Source: an uncultured Bacteroides sp.
GTDB lineage: Bacteria; Bacteroidota; Bacteroidia; Bacteroidales; Bacteroidaceae
Reading direction: 5' to 3'
Length of the DNA: 64,000 nucleotides
NCBI GenBank assembly: GCA_944320295.1
Contig: CALUGY010000039.1
Span: 1 to 64,000, forward strand
The translations under genes were made by a program, and so were the position numbers. Within the stretch, counting starts at the first letter, position 1; every line of letters begins with the position of its first letter. The notes beneath the pieces were generated by a model, which did not search any database, had not been told where the DNA came from, and worked only from the letters and a program-made list of their open reading frames with translations. Positions 7,369 through 16,775 of this stretch are shown here, in pieces.

Positions 7369-9336
7369 TTACTTCAGGCCATTGAAATATTCGTTGTCCG
7401 TGGCGCAATCCCACCATACGGGAATACCCCAAACGAAGAGTTCCATAGCATTCGCATTTGAGGCCAGCACATTGTTCAAGTTATATCCGGTCTCCAACGT
7501 ACAATGCTGCCAACGACGATACCAATAGTTCATATCAGTCTTTGATGTACCTGTCAACTGAGCCTGCCCTGTAAACAAAGGACTTCTATCGTAACCGGGA
7601 TAAACTACGCCAAAATCACCCACATTTCCTGCGCTGTAGTTGAAGCGCCGCATGTCGTTCCACGTCTCCATATTGCAACCCATGGCAATGAATTTCTGCA
7701 ACATGATGTCGGACATGGTGAGCGAGGCTGCATCTTGGCAAACGGCAGCACTCTCCAGATAATCCAGATAATCATCCTCCATAGGCCACATGTCGGGATT
7801 ATTATACCCTGCAGCTTGCCACTCGGTCAGCTTGTCCTGCATTCTCTCCAAATGGGCACGTATGCCTTCTTTGTATGCGGCCAAGGCATTGTTCTTATCA
7901 CCCTTACGCATATAAATCTCAGCCTTGATGAAGCACATCTCATGATAAGTCAATATATCAAAGTCTGATACCGGGCGTGTCTGGAACGAACCGGTGGATG
8001 TGACTACTCCGGCCGACATAGCATCACCATTTATATACCAATTGACATCAAGTTCTCCCAAATCCAAATTACCAGTATGCACCGAACCGGCACGTAAATT
8101 TACATATGCTGTATCACCCGCCAATACATAGTTGGTATCGTCCACATAGATGGAGCCTACACCATAGGTTACAGTCACTTCGTTGTCATCTACCGTAACA
8201 GGATGCTTTCCGGTCATGTCAGCAATAAACTGTGCACGGTCTGTAGCATCAGGTATGTCATACGTAATAGTCTTTTCTTCGGCAGCATAGTTAATAAGAG
8301 CAACGGAAGAAGCACCGCCTTTCACCAAACGAGTAGCCTCGCCATACGAATCTACACCCTTGGAACGATACCAGTCATAGCTCTGTACTTTGCCGTCAGT
8401 TCCCAACTTAACATTACACATGATAGCAGGAACTATTTTCTCCATTCTCGGATCTATCACTCCAGAACCACGCATGTTAACCAATAAGTTACGATGAAAC
8501 TCCGAAAAACGCTGATAATTGCCATAAGCAGCATAAGCCCAGTTTCCTGATGACTGGAAGGGATCACCCCACAATGATGTAGTCCTATCGTTTACAGAGT
8601 TGTAACATCTGATATAAATGTTATCGTCGTTGCTTTGAGGGGCTTTCTGCAGATTAGACAAAACTTCATCGGGATTAAAGAGGTCTGCTTTCTTTGAGAG
8701 TTTCAATCCCCAACGGGCTTTCAAGCCATAACACAGTTTCAACCACTTATCCACATCGCCATTGTTCATAATGTCACCTTCGGAAAGGCTGGTAGCACCA
8801 GGTTCTTGCGTCCGTTGGAACAACTCAATTGCCTCATCTATCTTATCAAGACAACCATAATAGATAGTCTTTCCGTCATCGAAAGCCGGGCTAGATGATT
8901 CGCCCAAAGCCTCAGTATAAGGCATTTCACCAAACAAATCTGCCATTTCCATAAAGCCCAAAGCATGCATTACATTGGCCGCTGCCATGTAATGATAAGC
9001 ACCCTCAGCTTCGGCCTTCGTGTACAAGTCGTTCAAATTGGCAGCAGCACCAACAAACCACACTTGGTATGAAGTAACCGTAGCACCGCCATCCCATGTG
9101 GTAGAATAACTATTATCATTACTAGAGTAATACACTCCTGTTATACATGAAGTACGAAAATTGGTTGCACCAAGCCCATACATATAAAGAGACTGGATAT
9201 AAGGCAATCTATTCGCAACGGTGATACTTGTATTATTGGGGTTGTCAGGATCGGTATTCACATCCAGCCAATCCTCACAGGAAGTCATGCCCAACATCAG
9301 GGCACAACTCAGCATGATATATTTGAATTTCTTCAT
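7369..9336 (-). CDS. SusD/RagB-family nutrient-binding outer membrane lipoprotein
   Basis: Surface lipoprotein of 655 residues that would bind substrate over the SusC-like pore. The signal peptide ends in a lipobox with Cys20 (LMLGMTSC). The N-terminus continues EDWLDVNTDPDNPNN, typical of the SusD-like group. The C-terminal part has repeated helix pairs, including a TPR-like stretch around the MCFIKAEIYMRKGDKNNALA segment. It is longer than classical SusD (about 550). It starts 20 bp after the SusC homologue. No glycoside hydrolase or sulfatase lies next to the pair, so the ligand cannot be inferred. Confidence 0.93.
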   Translation of the reverse strand: MKKFKYIMLSCALMLGMTSCEDWLDVNTDPDNPNNTSITVANRLPYIQSLYMYGLGATNFRTSCITGVYYSSNDNSYSTTWDGGATVTSYQVWFVGAAANLNDLYTKAEAEGAYHYMAAANVMHALGFMEMADLFGEMPYTEALGESSSPAFDDGKTIYYGCLDKIDEAIELFQRTQEPGATSLSEGDIMNNGDVDKWLKLCYGLKARWGLKLSKKADLFNPDEVLSNLQKAPQSNDDNIYIRCYNSVNDRTTSLWGDPFQSSGNWAYAAYGNYQRFSEFHRNLLVNMRGSGVIDPRMEKIVPAIMCNVKLGTDGKVQSYDWYRSKGVDSYGEATRLVKGGASSVALINYAAEEKTITYDIPDATDRAQFIADMTGKHPVTVDDNEVTVTYGVGSIYVDDTNYVLAGDTAYVNLRAGSVHTGNLDLGELDVNWYINGDAMSAGVVTSTGSFQTRPVSDFDILTYHEMCFIKAEIYMRKGDKNNALAAYKEGIRAHLERMQDKLTEWQAAGYNNPDMWPMEDDYLDYLESAAVCQDAASLTMSDIMLQKFIAMGCNMETWNDMRRFNYSAGNVGDFGVVYPGYDRSPLFTGQAQLTGTSKTDMNYWYRRWQHCTLETGYNLNNVLASNANAMELFVWGIPVWWDCATDNEYFNGLK

Positions 9337-9355
9337 AATCGTATTGTTTTACTGT

Positions 9356-12300
9356 TTAAAATGTAAGGTTCACACCGAAAGTAAAGCTGGCCGTGGAAGG
9401 CACGCTGCAATAGTCGATGCCCGTAGCACCGGAACCACCCGTGCCACCAGCCGTACTTACTTCAGGATCCATGCCATCATAGTTGGTCCATGTAAACAGG
9501 TTGGTACCCGTGATGTTGGCCGACAAGCCCTTAATGACATTCTGCTTCTTAATCAGACGAGTGAAGTCATATGTCAACGACAGCGAACGCAGTTTCAGCC
9601 AATTGACAGACTGGATAAAGTTGTATGAATTGCTGCAATAATTCTGCCAGTACTGTTGAATCATATACTTTCCAGAATAGTTTACGCCGGAAATATTATA
9701 AGTCTGGTCAGCATAGTAAGTCTGATCTACGGCCGCCCCGGTTTCGCTGTCAATACCTTTCACGGTAACATATTCACGACCATTGGCCGTAGTCAGCTTG
9801 CTCATACCGTTAGACACCAACAAATACTCCGTACCATTGTAGATATCGCCACCCAAACGGAAATCAAGCAGGAATGACAAGCTAAAATCTTTATAGCGGA
9901 ACGTACTGCCCAAACCACCGATGAGCTTTGGTTCACGATTACCTACGATAGGACTTGAATCATTCGAAACCTTATACAGACCAGTTGCAGGATTTACCAG
10001 ATATTGGCCAGTTGCCTCGTCGGTCTCCCAAATGTAGCCTGTCATACCCATGAAGTATCCTCCATTAGGAATGGATGCGGAACGGATGGTTCCGAACTGA
10101 GCATCCGTAGGATAGAAGTAGCTGACGCCTTCCAGGAAGTCGCCCAGACGACCACGGTTGTACGAGGTATTCAGTATCAGTTCCCACTCAAAGTCTTTCG
10201 TCACGATGGGTTTGGCTGTCACGGCAATTTCCATACCCTTGTTGATAACCGAACCGGAGTTCAGCGAAGTCATAATGTAACCGTTGGCATTGGACAGACG
10301 CGGGGAAGCAATCTGGTTCTTGGTCTTGCTATAATAATAAGTGTAATCCAAACCCAAACGGCCATTCAGGAAGCGGAACTCACCGCCAACCTCCCATGAG
10401 GTCTGGATTTCCGGCTTCAAATACGGATTACCACGGGTATACTGATTACCAACGGCAACGTATTCGCCAAATGCATAAGGACTTTCTACTGAAGTCAAAG
10501 TGGCGTAAGCATTGGCATCCTTACCCACCTTGGCCCACGATGCACGCAGCTTACCGAAAGACAGAATGTCGTTCTGCGGCAACAGCTCGGTAAATACGAA
10601 CGAACCGCTGACAGACGGGTAGAAATAAGAACGGTTCTCAACAGGCAAAGTGGACGACCAGTCGTTACGTCCCGTTACTGTCAGATAAGCAATGTTCTTG
10701 TACGATGCACGGAACTCGCCGTATGCACCGACCAGACGCTTTCTTGTCGTAGCATCGGTAAAGAACTTATTGGTATTTGCAATGTTAGCAAAACTAATGG
10801 TTCCTTCTGTAATAAAGTTGTATCCCCAATGGGTCTGGTTGGTCCACTTCGTGTCTTCTGATGTCGTACCCAACAGCAAGTTGAAATCAAAGTCGCCGAA
10901 TGTCTTGTGGAAGTTGGTCATCACGTTGGTCGTGATGTAGGTATAATCGTACTTGTTCTTGTTCAGACGTCCATTCTGATAGATAGGGCTAACCACAGAA
11001 CCCGGAGCTATGTAGGTATAAGCATCCGTAGTATACTGGTCATAACCCACACGAGCCGAAACGTTCCACCAGTCCGTAATCTCGAACGAAGCGTTCAATG
11101 CGCCCGTGAAACGTTTAGTCTTGTCCGTCATCTTGTCCTTGTTGATAATCCAGTACGGATTCTCCTGGTCATTTTCAAGCGACAACTGGTTTTCAAAGAG
11201 GCGGTATTTCGTGCCATCCTCATTCAGGTAATGACTGATGTCTTCCGTCACAGGCCAATTGTACAGGGCATTCATGGCACCGTTACCGCCACCTCCCCAC
11301 AAACCGCCGGAGGTCAGGGTCTTGTCCGTATCGGCAATGGAGAAAGACACGTTGGCACCTACCGTCAGCTTGCCGTACTTCTGGTCGCCGTTGAAGCGGA
11401 AAGTGGTTTTGTCATAACCCGTACTGGGCACAATGCCATCCTGACGATAATTGGAAGCAGAAAGATAGAACGACCCGTTCTTGTTACCGCCAGACACGCT
11501 GACATTGTTGTCCCATATTGCCCCGTTCTCGAAGAAGTTGCCGATGTTGTCGTAAATGGGAGTGCCGTCGGCAATCCTGTCACCCCAAGACTGGTAAGTG
11601 ATGTCTGTCATCACACCGTTCTCAGAGTACCATCCGCGCCCGAATTCCGTCTGTGCTTCAGGCAGCTTCGTTACCCACGAAGTACTGAACTTGCTGCTGA
11701 AGTCCACCTGCACGGCACCTTCCTTACCTTTCTTCGTAGTGATGATGACCACGCCGTCGGCAGCACGCGAACCGTAAAGTGCGGCGGCTGCGGCACCCTT
11801 CAGCACGGACATGCTCTCAATGTCCTCAGGGTTGATATCCATCACACGGTTGGAGTAAGTGGTGTTGTTACGGGTCATACCGTCTGTAGCCGAATTACCG
11901 ATGACCGAAGTGGAGTTATCGTAAATGATACCGTCCACCACGAACAAGGGCTGGTTCTCACGTCCTTCGGAAGTAGAGTTACCACCACGAATCACAATGG
12001 TAGCACCTGCACCGGCAGCACCGCTGCTCTGGGTGATGTTCACGCCCGGCACCTTGCCAGCCAAAGAGTTTACCACGTTGGTTTGCTTGTTCTTCATCAA
12101 CTCTTCTGAATCAACTTCGGAAACGGAGTAGCCCAAGGCTTTTCTTTCCTTCTTGATACCCATGGCAGTCACTACCACTTCGTCCAAAGCCTGCGTGTCG
12201 TCGCGCAACACGATGCGGTATGTATTTTCAGAAGTAACGGCTACCGTCTGCGTGACATAGCCCACGTAAGAGATTTCCAAGGTGTTGCCGGGAGCGGCCT

Positions 12301-12532
12301 CCACCGAGAAACGACCATCGATATCGGTAACAGAGCCTGTACCGCTATCTTTCACCAGGACGCTGGCGCCGATGATCGGCTCACCCGTAGCATCCAAAAC
12401 TGTACCAGTAATTCTTTTTGTTTGCTGTGTGGTTTGAGAAACCGAAACGCTCTCTGCTGCGCTCAAAGAATAAGGCGCAGCGACTCCAAACATAGCAAAC
12501 AACATCAATGATAAGCAATAATTCTTTTTCAT
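9356..12532 (-). CDS. SusC/RagA-family TonB-dependent outer membrane transporter
   Basis: A 1058-residue outer-membrane importer driven by TonB. The signal peptide (about 1-25) is followed by a carboxypeptidase-regulatory-like domain (KRITGTVLDATGEPIIGASV to VGYVTQTV, about 38-110), then the plug with LDEVVVTAMGIKKE, and the long beta barrel ending in FGVNLTF with a terminal Phe. The order susC-susD-small secreted protein is a minimal uptake locus. A Bacteroidetes promoter lies 29 nt upstream of the start codon. No anti-sigma or hybrid two-component regulator is adjacent, so control is unclear. Confidence 0.95.
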   Translation of the reverse strand: MKKNYCLSLMLFAMFGVAAPYSLSAAESVSVSQTTQQTKRITGTVLDATGEPIIGASVLVKDSGTGSVTDIDGRFSVEAAPGNTLEISYVGYVTQTVAVTSENTYRIVLRDDTQALDEVVVTAMGIKKERKALGYSVSEVDSEELMKNKQTNVVNSLAGKVPGVNITQSSGAAGAGATIVIRGGNSTSEGRENQPLFVVDGIIYDNSTSVIGNSATDGMTRNNTTYSNRVMDINPEDIESMSVLKGAAAAALYGSRAADGVVIITTKKGKEGAVQVDFSSKFSTSWVTKLPEAQTEFGRGWYSENGVMTDITYQSWGDRIADGTPIYDNIGNFFENGAIWDNNVSVSGGNKNGSFYLSASNYRQDGIVPSTGYDKTTFRFNGDQKYGKLTVGANVSFSIADTDKTLTSGGLWGGGGNGAMNALYNWPVTEDISHYLNEDGTKYRLFENQLSLENDQENPYWIINKDKMTDKTKRFTGALNASFEITDWWNVSARVGYDQYTTDAYTYIAPGSVVSPIYQNGRLNKNKYDYTYITTNVMTNFHKTFGDFDFNLLLGTTSEDTKWTNQTHWGYNFITEGTISFANIANTNKFFTDATTRKRLVGAYGEFRASYKNIAYLTVTGRNDWSSTLPVENRSYFYPSVSGSFVFTELLPQNDILSFGKLRASWAKVGKDANAYATLTSVESPYAFGEYVAVGNQYTRGNPYLKPEIQTSWEVGGEFRFLNGRLGLDYTYYYSKTKNQIASPRLSNANGYIMTSLNSGSVINKGMEIAVTAKPIVTKDFEWELILNTSYNRGRLGDFLEGVSYFYPTDAQFGTIRSASIPNGGYFMGMTGYIWETDEATGQYLVNPATGLYKVSNDSSPIVGNREPKLIGGLGSTFRYKDFSLSFLLDFRLGGDIYNGTEYLLVSNGMSKLTTANGREYVTVKGIDSETGAAVDQTYYADQTYNISGVNYSGKYMIQQYWQNYCSNSYNFIQSVNWLKLRSLSLTYDFTRLIKKQNVIKGLSANITGTNLFTWTNYDGMDPEVSTAGGTGGSGATGIDYCSVPSTASFTFGVNLTF

Positions 12533-12560
12533 AAGCGTTATCTTAATTTGGAATTCTTTG

Positions 12561-12590
12561 CAAACTTACAAGTTAGTTTGAGACGTGCAA
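12561..12590 (-). promoter_or_regulatory. Promoter of the susCD operon
   Basis: Minus-strand TAAGTTTG (12568-12561) matches TAnnTTTG. TTG (12590-12588) lies exactly 19 nt upstream, which fits the -33 spacing. The susC ATG follows 28 nt after the -7 box. Confidence 0.75.
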
Positions 12591-12765
12591 CGGTATTTGT
12601 GCAAAAAAACATTAATGATGCCTATTTTATCTACCAATAGCTAACAAATGCCGATTTAACACGCATTTTCATGTTTAACAACATATTTTATAGAAAACGG
12701 CTTCACACTATGCAACCGAAAAAGGAGGGAAACCAAGATGCGAACCATTCATTTTGGGGATTTAG

Positions 12766-12853
12766 GCGCAACACGTTGCGAGCGTCCTTCCGACATGTCG
12801 GAAGGAAACACGCGACATGTACGGAGCACGGACGGAACATGTACGAAGCAAAT
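12766..12853. repeat. 88-bp dispersed element, copy 1 (4 x 22 bp)
   Basis: Core hexamers ACACGT (12771), ACATGT (12793), ACATGT (12815) and ACATGT (12837) are spaced exactly 22 bp. Unit 2 sits in the 20-bp perfect palindrome CCTTCCGACATGTCGGAAGG (12786-12805). The general unit is GCGCAACAYGTT followed by SCGAGCACGG. The copy lies in the 400-bp gap between metH and susC, both on the minus strand. That gap also holds the metH terminator and the susC promoter. Short frames through it are not credible genes. Confidence 0.95.
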
Positions 12854-12857
12854 ACGG

Positions 12858-12884
12858 AAAAGGCGGCATCAAACATATGCCGCC
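12858..12884 (-). terminator. Terminator downstream of metH
   Basis: GGCGGCAT (minus strand, from 12884) pairs with ATGCCGCC (12869-12862) and is followed by TTTT on the minus strand. It lies about 50 bp past the metH stop and next to the 88-bp repeat element. Confidence 0.8.
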
Positions 12885-12932
12885 CACGCGTTTCCAATCT
12901 CAAGGAAAAGGATATGAAAGACGAACCCGCGC

Positions 12933-15668
12933 TTAGAACAGCTCCAGCCGGTTGCGGCGGGCCTCATCTATGGAGAGGAGCTTTTTCTGCTTGTCATGGT
13001 ACGAAGAACGGAGCGCGGAATAAGAAGCCTCCAAGTCGGCGACAAAAGCAGGACGCAAGGCAGGGTTCAACAGCTGCGAGGCCACAAGGGCATTTTGCGA
13101 AGCGTCTTTGACATGCACCACAGGGGCATGATAGGCTGGGGCGATGCGCAAGGCTGTATGAAGGGCCGAGGTCGTGGCGCCGCCTATAAGCAGAGGGATG
13201 TCGAGACCCGCACGTTCCAGCTCGGCAGCCACATGCACCATCTCCTCCAGCGAAGGGGTAATGAGACCGCTCAGGCCGATGATGTCGGCATGTTCGGAAA
13301 CGGCACGCTGCACGATGGTCTCGGCAGGCACCATCACGCCAAGATCGATGATTTCATAGCCGTTGCAGGCCATCACCACGGACACGATGTTCTTGCCGAT
13401 GTCGTGCACATCGCCCTTCACCGTGGCGAGCAACACCTTACCGGCCGAAGCAGCCCGTCCAGCCTTACCAGCCTCAAGGGCAGGCTGCAATATGGACACG
13501 GCTTTCTTCATGGTGCGGGCAGCCTTGACTACCTGCGGCAGGAACATCTTGCCTTCGCCGAAGAGGTCGCCCACGCGGTTCATGCCCGCCATGAGAGGAC
13601 CTTCGATGATGCTAACCGCCGTGGGATAGACCGACAGGGCCTCGGCAAGATCTGCTTCCAAACAATCGCCCATGCCTTTGGTCAGCGCATACTGCAAGCG
13701 TTCGTCCAACGATACAGCACGCCATGCCTGTTCCTCGCTCCGGGCAGAAGCAGACGCAGCGGGAGCCACCATCGTTTTGGCTGCTTCGGCCAGACGTTCG
13801 CCCGCATCGGGACGGCGGCAGAGCACGGCATCTTCCAGACACTCCAGCAAATCGGCGGGTATGTCGGTATAAAGGACTGACGATGCAGGGTTGACAATGC
13901 CCATGTCCATGCCCGCAGCTATGGCATGGTAGAGAAACACGGCGTGCATGGCCTCGCGGAGATAATTGTTGCCACGGAAAGCGAACGAAAGGTTGCTCAC
14001 CCCGCCGCTGACATGTGCGCCCGGCAGGTTCTGGCGTATCCATGACGTAGCACGGATAAAGTCGAGGGCATAACGGTCATGTTCCTCCATGCCTGTGGCA
14101 ATGGCTAGCACATTGGGGTCGAAAATAATATCATGGGAAGGGACACCGGCCTGCTCCGTCAACAGGCGATAGGCACGGGAGCAGACTTCGACCTTGCGCT
14201 CATAGGTATCGGCCTGGCCTTGCTCGTCGAAGGCCATGACCACCATCGCAGCCCCATAACGACGGATGGTACGCGCGCGCTCCAGAAACTTCTCTTCGCC
14301 TTCCTTCAGGGATATGGAATTGACGATGCCTTTGCCTTGCAAAGTCTTCAACCCGGCCAAGATGACGCTCCAGTCCGACGAGTCTATCATGACCGGCACA
14401 CGGGCAATGGCCGGCTCCGAGGCTATCAGGTTCAAAAAGTTCACCATCTCGGCACACGCGTCGAGCAAGGCATCATCCATGTTGACATCTATCACCTGCG
14501 CACCGTCTTCCACCTGCTTGCGGGCAATGGCCAAGGCTTCGTCATACTTCTTCTCGCCAACGAGGCGGAGGAACTTGCGTGAGCCTGCCACATTGCAACG
14601 CTCGCCCACATTGACGAAGTTATTCTGCGGGCACACCTCCAACGGTTCAAGCCCGGACAACACAAGACGTCCCGAAGCAGGAACAGGAATGTGAGGTAAA
14701 GCCTTTTCTGCCATAACGGCCAGACGGGCTATGTGGGCATCGGTAGTTCCGCAACAACCGCCAATGATGTTCACCATGCGTGCGGAAAGGAATTCCGCGA
14801 TGTCGCGTTCCATGTCATCGGGCGTCTGGCTGTATCGGCCCATGTTGTCCGGAAGTCCAGCATTGGGATAAGCACTAATATAATAAGGTGCTTTTGAAGT
14901 AAGGGATTCGAGGAAAGGCTTCATCTGGCGTGCGCCGAACGAACAATTCAGACCCACGCTGAGCACATCGGCATGTTGCACCGAAGCAAGAAAAGCCTGC
15001 AACGTTTGCCCGGAAAGGATGTGCCCACCCGCATCGGACACGGTGACGGAAAGCATGAGGGGCACCCGCCTCCCGGCAGCCTGCATGGCTTGCCCTGCGG
15101 CATAGAGGGCGGCCTTGGCGTTCAGGGTATCGAAAATGGTCTCTATCAACAAGGCATCCACCCCGCCCTCTATCAAAGCGGTCATCTGCTCCACATATGC
15201 TCCAGACAACTCATCGAACGTAATGGCGCGGAACGCCGGATTCTCCACATCCGGACTGATGGAGCAGGCTTTGTTGGTCGGGCCTACGGAACCGGCCACG
15301 AAACGCGGCTTCGCGGGATTGGCTTGCGTGAACTCATCGGCCACACGACGCGCCAAGCGTGCCCCTGCCAGGTTTATGTCGCGCACATATGCCTGCGCAT
15401 GATAATCGGCCTGACTGACAGACGTGGCGTTGAAGGTATTCGTCTCGATGATATCGGCCCCGGCGACAAGGTACTTCCGGTGAATGTCTTCTATGATGTC
15501 CGGACGGGTAAGGCAAAGCAAGTCGTTGTCCCCTTGGAGTTGCCCGGGCAGGTGAAGGAAACGGCTGCCCCTGAAGTCCGCTTCCGTCAAGTTGTATTGT
15601 TGTATCATGGTGCCCATCGCGCCGTCAAGCACAAGGACACGCTGTGGCAGTAAAGAAGTGAGTGTCAT
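12933..15668 (-). CDS. metH: Cobalamin-dependent methionine synthase lacking the reactivation domain
   Basis: Transfers the methyl group of 5-methyltetrahydrofolate to homocysteine through cobalamin. The 911 residues contain the homocysteine domain (zinc ligands Cys242, Cys305 and Cys306 in GGCCGT), a pterin-binding domain (about 350-610), the four-helix cap (about 640-740) and the B12 domain with the DxHxxG ligand motif at 753-758 (His755). The chain stops just after the linker SIDEARRNR, where the roughly 300-residue AdoMet-dependent activation domain begins in the 1227-residue E. coli enzyme. Reactivation would have to come from another protein. It follows smpB by 11 bp. A terminator follows at 12884-12858. 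Confidence 0.95.
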   Translation of the reverse strand: MTLTSLLPQRVLVLDGAMGTMIQQYNLTEADFRGSRFLHLPGQLQGDNDLLCLTRPDIIEDIHRKYLVAGADIIETNTFNATSVSQADYHAQAYVRDINLAGARLARRVADEFTQANPAKPRFVAGSVGPTNKACSISPDVENPAFRAITFDELSGAYVEQMTALIEGGVDALLIETIFDTLNAKAALYAAGQAMQAAGRRVPLMLSVTVSDAGGHILSGQTLQAFLASVQHADVLSVGLNCSFGARQMKPFLESLTSKAPYYISAYPNAGLPDNMGRYSQTPDDMERDIAEFLSARMVNIIGGCCGTTDAHIARLAVMAEKALPHIPVPASGRLVLSGLEPLEVCPQNNFVNVGERCNVAGSRKFLRLVGEKKYDEALAIARKQVEDGAQVIDVNMDDALLDACAEMVNFLNLIASEPAIARVPVMIDSSDWSVILAGLKTLQGKGIVNSISLKEGEEKFLERARTIRRYGAAMVVMAFDEQGQADTYERKVEVCSRAYRLLTEQAGVPSHDIIFDPNVLAIATGMEEHDRYALDFIRATSWIRQNLPGAHVSGGVSNLSFAFRGNNYLREAMHAVFLYHAIAAGMDMGIVNPASSVLYTDIPADLLECLEDAVLCRRPDAGERLAEAAKTMVAPAASASARSEEQAWRAVSLDERLQYALTKGMGDCLEADLAEALSVYPTAVSIIEGPLMAGMNRVGDLFGEGKMFLPQVVKAARTMKKAVSILQPALEAGKAGRAASAGKVLLATVKGDVHDIGKNIVSVVMACNGYEIIDLGVMVPAETIVQRAVSEHADIIGLSGLITPSLEEMVHVAAELERAGLDIPLLIGGATTSALHTALRIAPAYHAPVVHVKDASQNALVASQLLNPALRPAFVADLEASYSALRSSYHDKQKKLLSIDEARRNRLELF

Positions 15669-15679
15669 TGGGATGTGGC

Positions 15680-16132
15680 TTATCGTTTAAACATCCGCGC
15701 CATGTCGCGTTTGTCATCTTTCTCTTTCAAGGCTTCGCGCTTGTCATACTGTTTCTTTCCTTTGGCCAAAGCCACGACAAGTTTGGCCAAGCCCCGCTCA
15801 TTGATGAAAAGGCGCACGGGCACAATGGTGAAGCCCGGGTCTTTGGAGCCACGGGCCAGCTTGTCCAACTCTTTCTTGTTGAGGAGCAGTTTCCGTTCAC
15901 GGCGCGCCGAATGGTTGTTGTACGAACCGTAGAAGTATTCGGCCACGTGCATGTTCTTCACCCACAGCTCGCCGTTGGCAAAGTAGCAGAACGTGTCCAC
16001 CAGGCTGGCCTTTCCCATGCGTATGGACTTGATTTCCGTCCCCGTGAGCACAATGCCGGCGGTGTAGGTGTCTATCAGTTCGTAGTCGAACGTGGCACGT
16101 TTGTTCTTTATGTTAATTGGGGCTTGTTTCAT
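15680..16132 (-). CDS. smpB: SsrA-binding protein
   Basis: Binds tmRNA and brings it to stalled ribosomes for trans-translation. The protein has 150 residues from the ATG at 16132. Motifs include [43 protein letters not shown], and the basic tail [29 protein letters not shown] region. A frame opening at 16150 would add six residues (MLMNLL), but family members begin MKQxPINIKNK. It is followed 11 bp later by metH. Confidence 0.95.
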   Translation of the reverse strand: MKQAPINIKNKRATFDYELIDTYTAGIVLTGTEIKSIRMGKASLVDTFCYFANGELWVKNMHVAEYFYGSYNNHSARRERKLLLNKKELDKLARGSKDPGFTIVPVRLFINERGLAKLVVALAKGKKQYDKREALKEKDDKRDMARMFKR

Positions 16133-16172
16133 AAGTAAATTCATCAGCAAAACGGGCGGGATTCATACAGCA

Positions 16173-16775
16173 TCAATTGAGCAGCTTCACCATCCCGCCA
16201 AACAACAGATCTATCGCAAACGGGCAAAGCAAGAGCAGGGCGGAGAATAGCACCGTAAAGCGCAAACGGTCTTTCTCTTCTATCTGCACCATTTTCGGAA
16301 CGCCCTCCCAAACAATGTATACCGTGTAAAACTGGAGCAGCAAGGCCATGACCACGGGAAACTTGGGAAACAGGCCGAGCACCACGTTCAGCAAAAACAC
16401 CACGACCGAGGCATATCCGGCAAACTGCTGCATCAAAGGAGCATCGTCTGCCAGACGGAACAGGCGCATCCCGGCCACGTTCATCAGATAGGCGGCCAAG
16501 AAGTAGCCCCCGAACAGCGAGACCACCACGGCACAACACTCCTGCATGGCATAGCGGTAACTCTCCGGTTCGCCCCAGCCCAAGGAGAACAGGGCACCAA
16601 GGAACACCGCCAGGCCGCACAAGCCAAGCAGGGGATAGACGAAATCCATCAGGACCTTGCGTCTATCCTCCTCCAAATGAATTTCCTCCCAGGCACGAGC
16701 CGGGGAGGAAATCAATTGCATTATCCTATGGAAAAGTACTCGATAGTCCAAAGCATCAATTGGCTGCGTCCACAT
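16173..16775 (-). CDS. Yip1-like integral membrane protein
   Basis: A 200-residue protein with about five hydrophobic segments. It has the N-terminal phrase ISSPARAWEEI and the central VGAL/FPKFPVVMALLLQFYTVYIVW pattern of bacterial Yip1-domain proteins. The function is unknown. The ATG at 16775 overlaps the upstream NigD-like gene by 20 bp. A TTG at 16751, 4 nt after that gene's stop at 16756, gives MDYRVLFHRIM and may be the true start. It lies between the NigD-like gene and smpB on the same strand, so these genes form a likely operon. Confidence 0.75.
   Translation of the reverse strand: MWTQPIDALDYRVLFHRIMQLISSPARAWEEIHLEEDRRKVLMDFVYPLLGLCGLAVFLGALFSLGWGEPESYRYAMQECCAVVVSLFGGYFLAAYLMNVAGMRLFRLADDAPLMQQFAGYASVVVFLLNVVLGLFPKFPVVMALLLQFYTVYIVWEGVPKMVQIEEKDRLRFTVLFSALLLLCPFAIDLLFGGMVKLLN

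Noticed and set aside
12671..13111. Open frame between susC and metH
   Set aside because: It runs through the 88-bp repeat and into the antisense of metH, and its product is Arg- and Cys-rich low-complexity sequence without a family.
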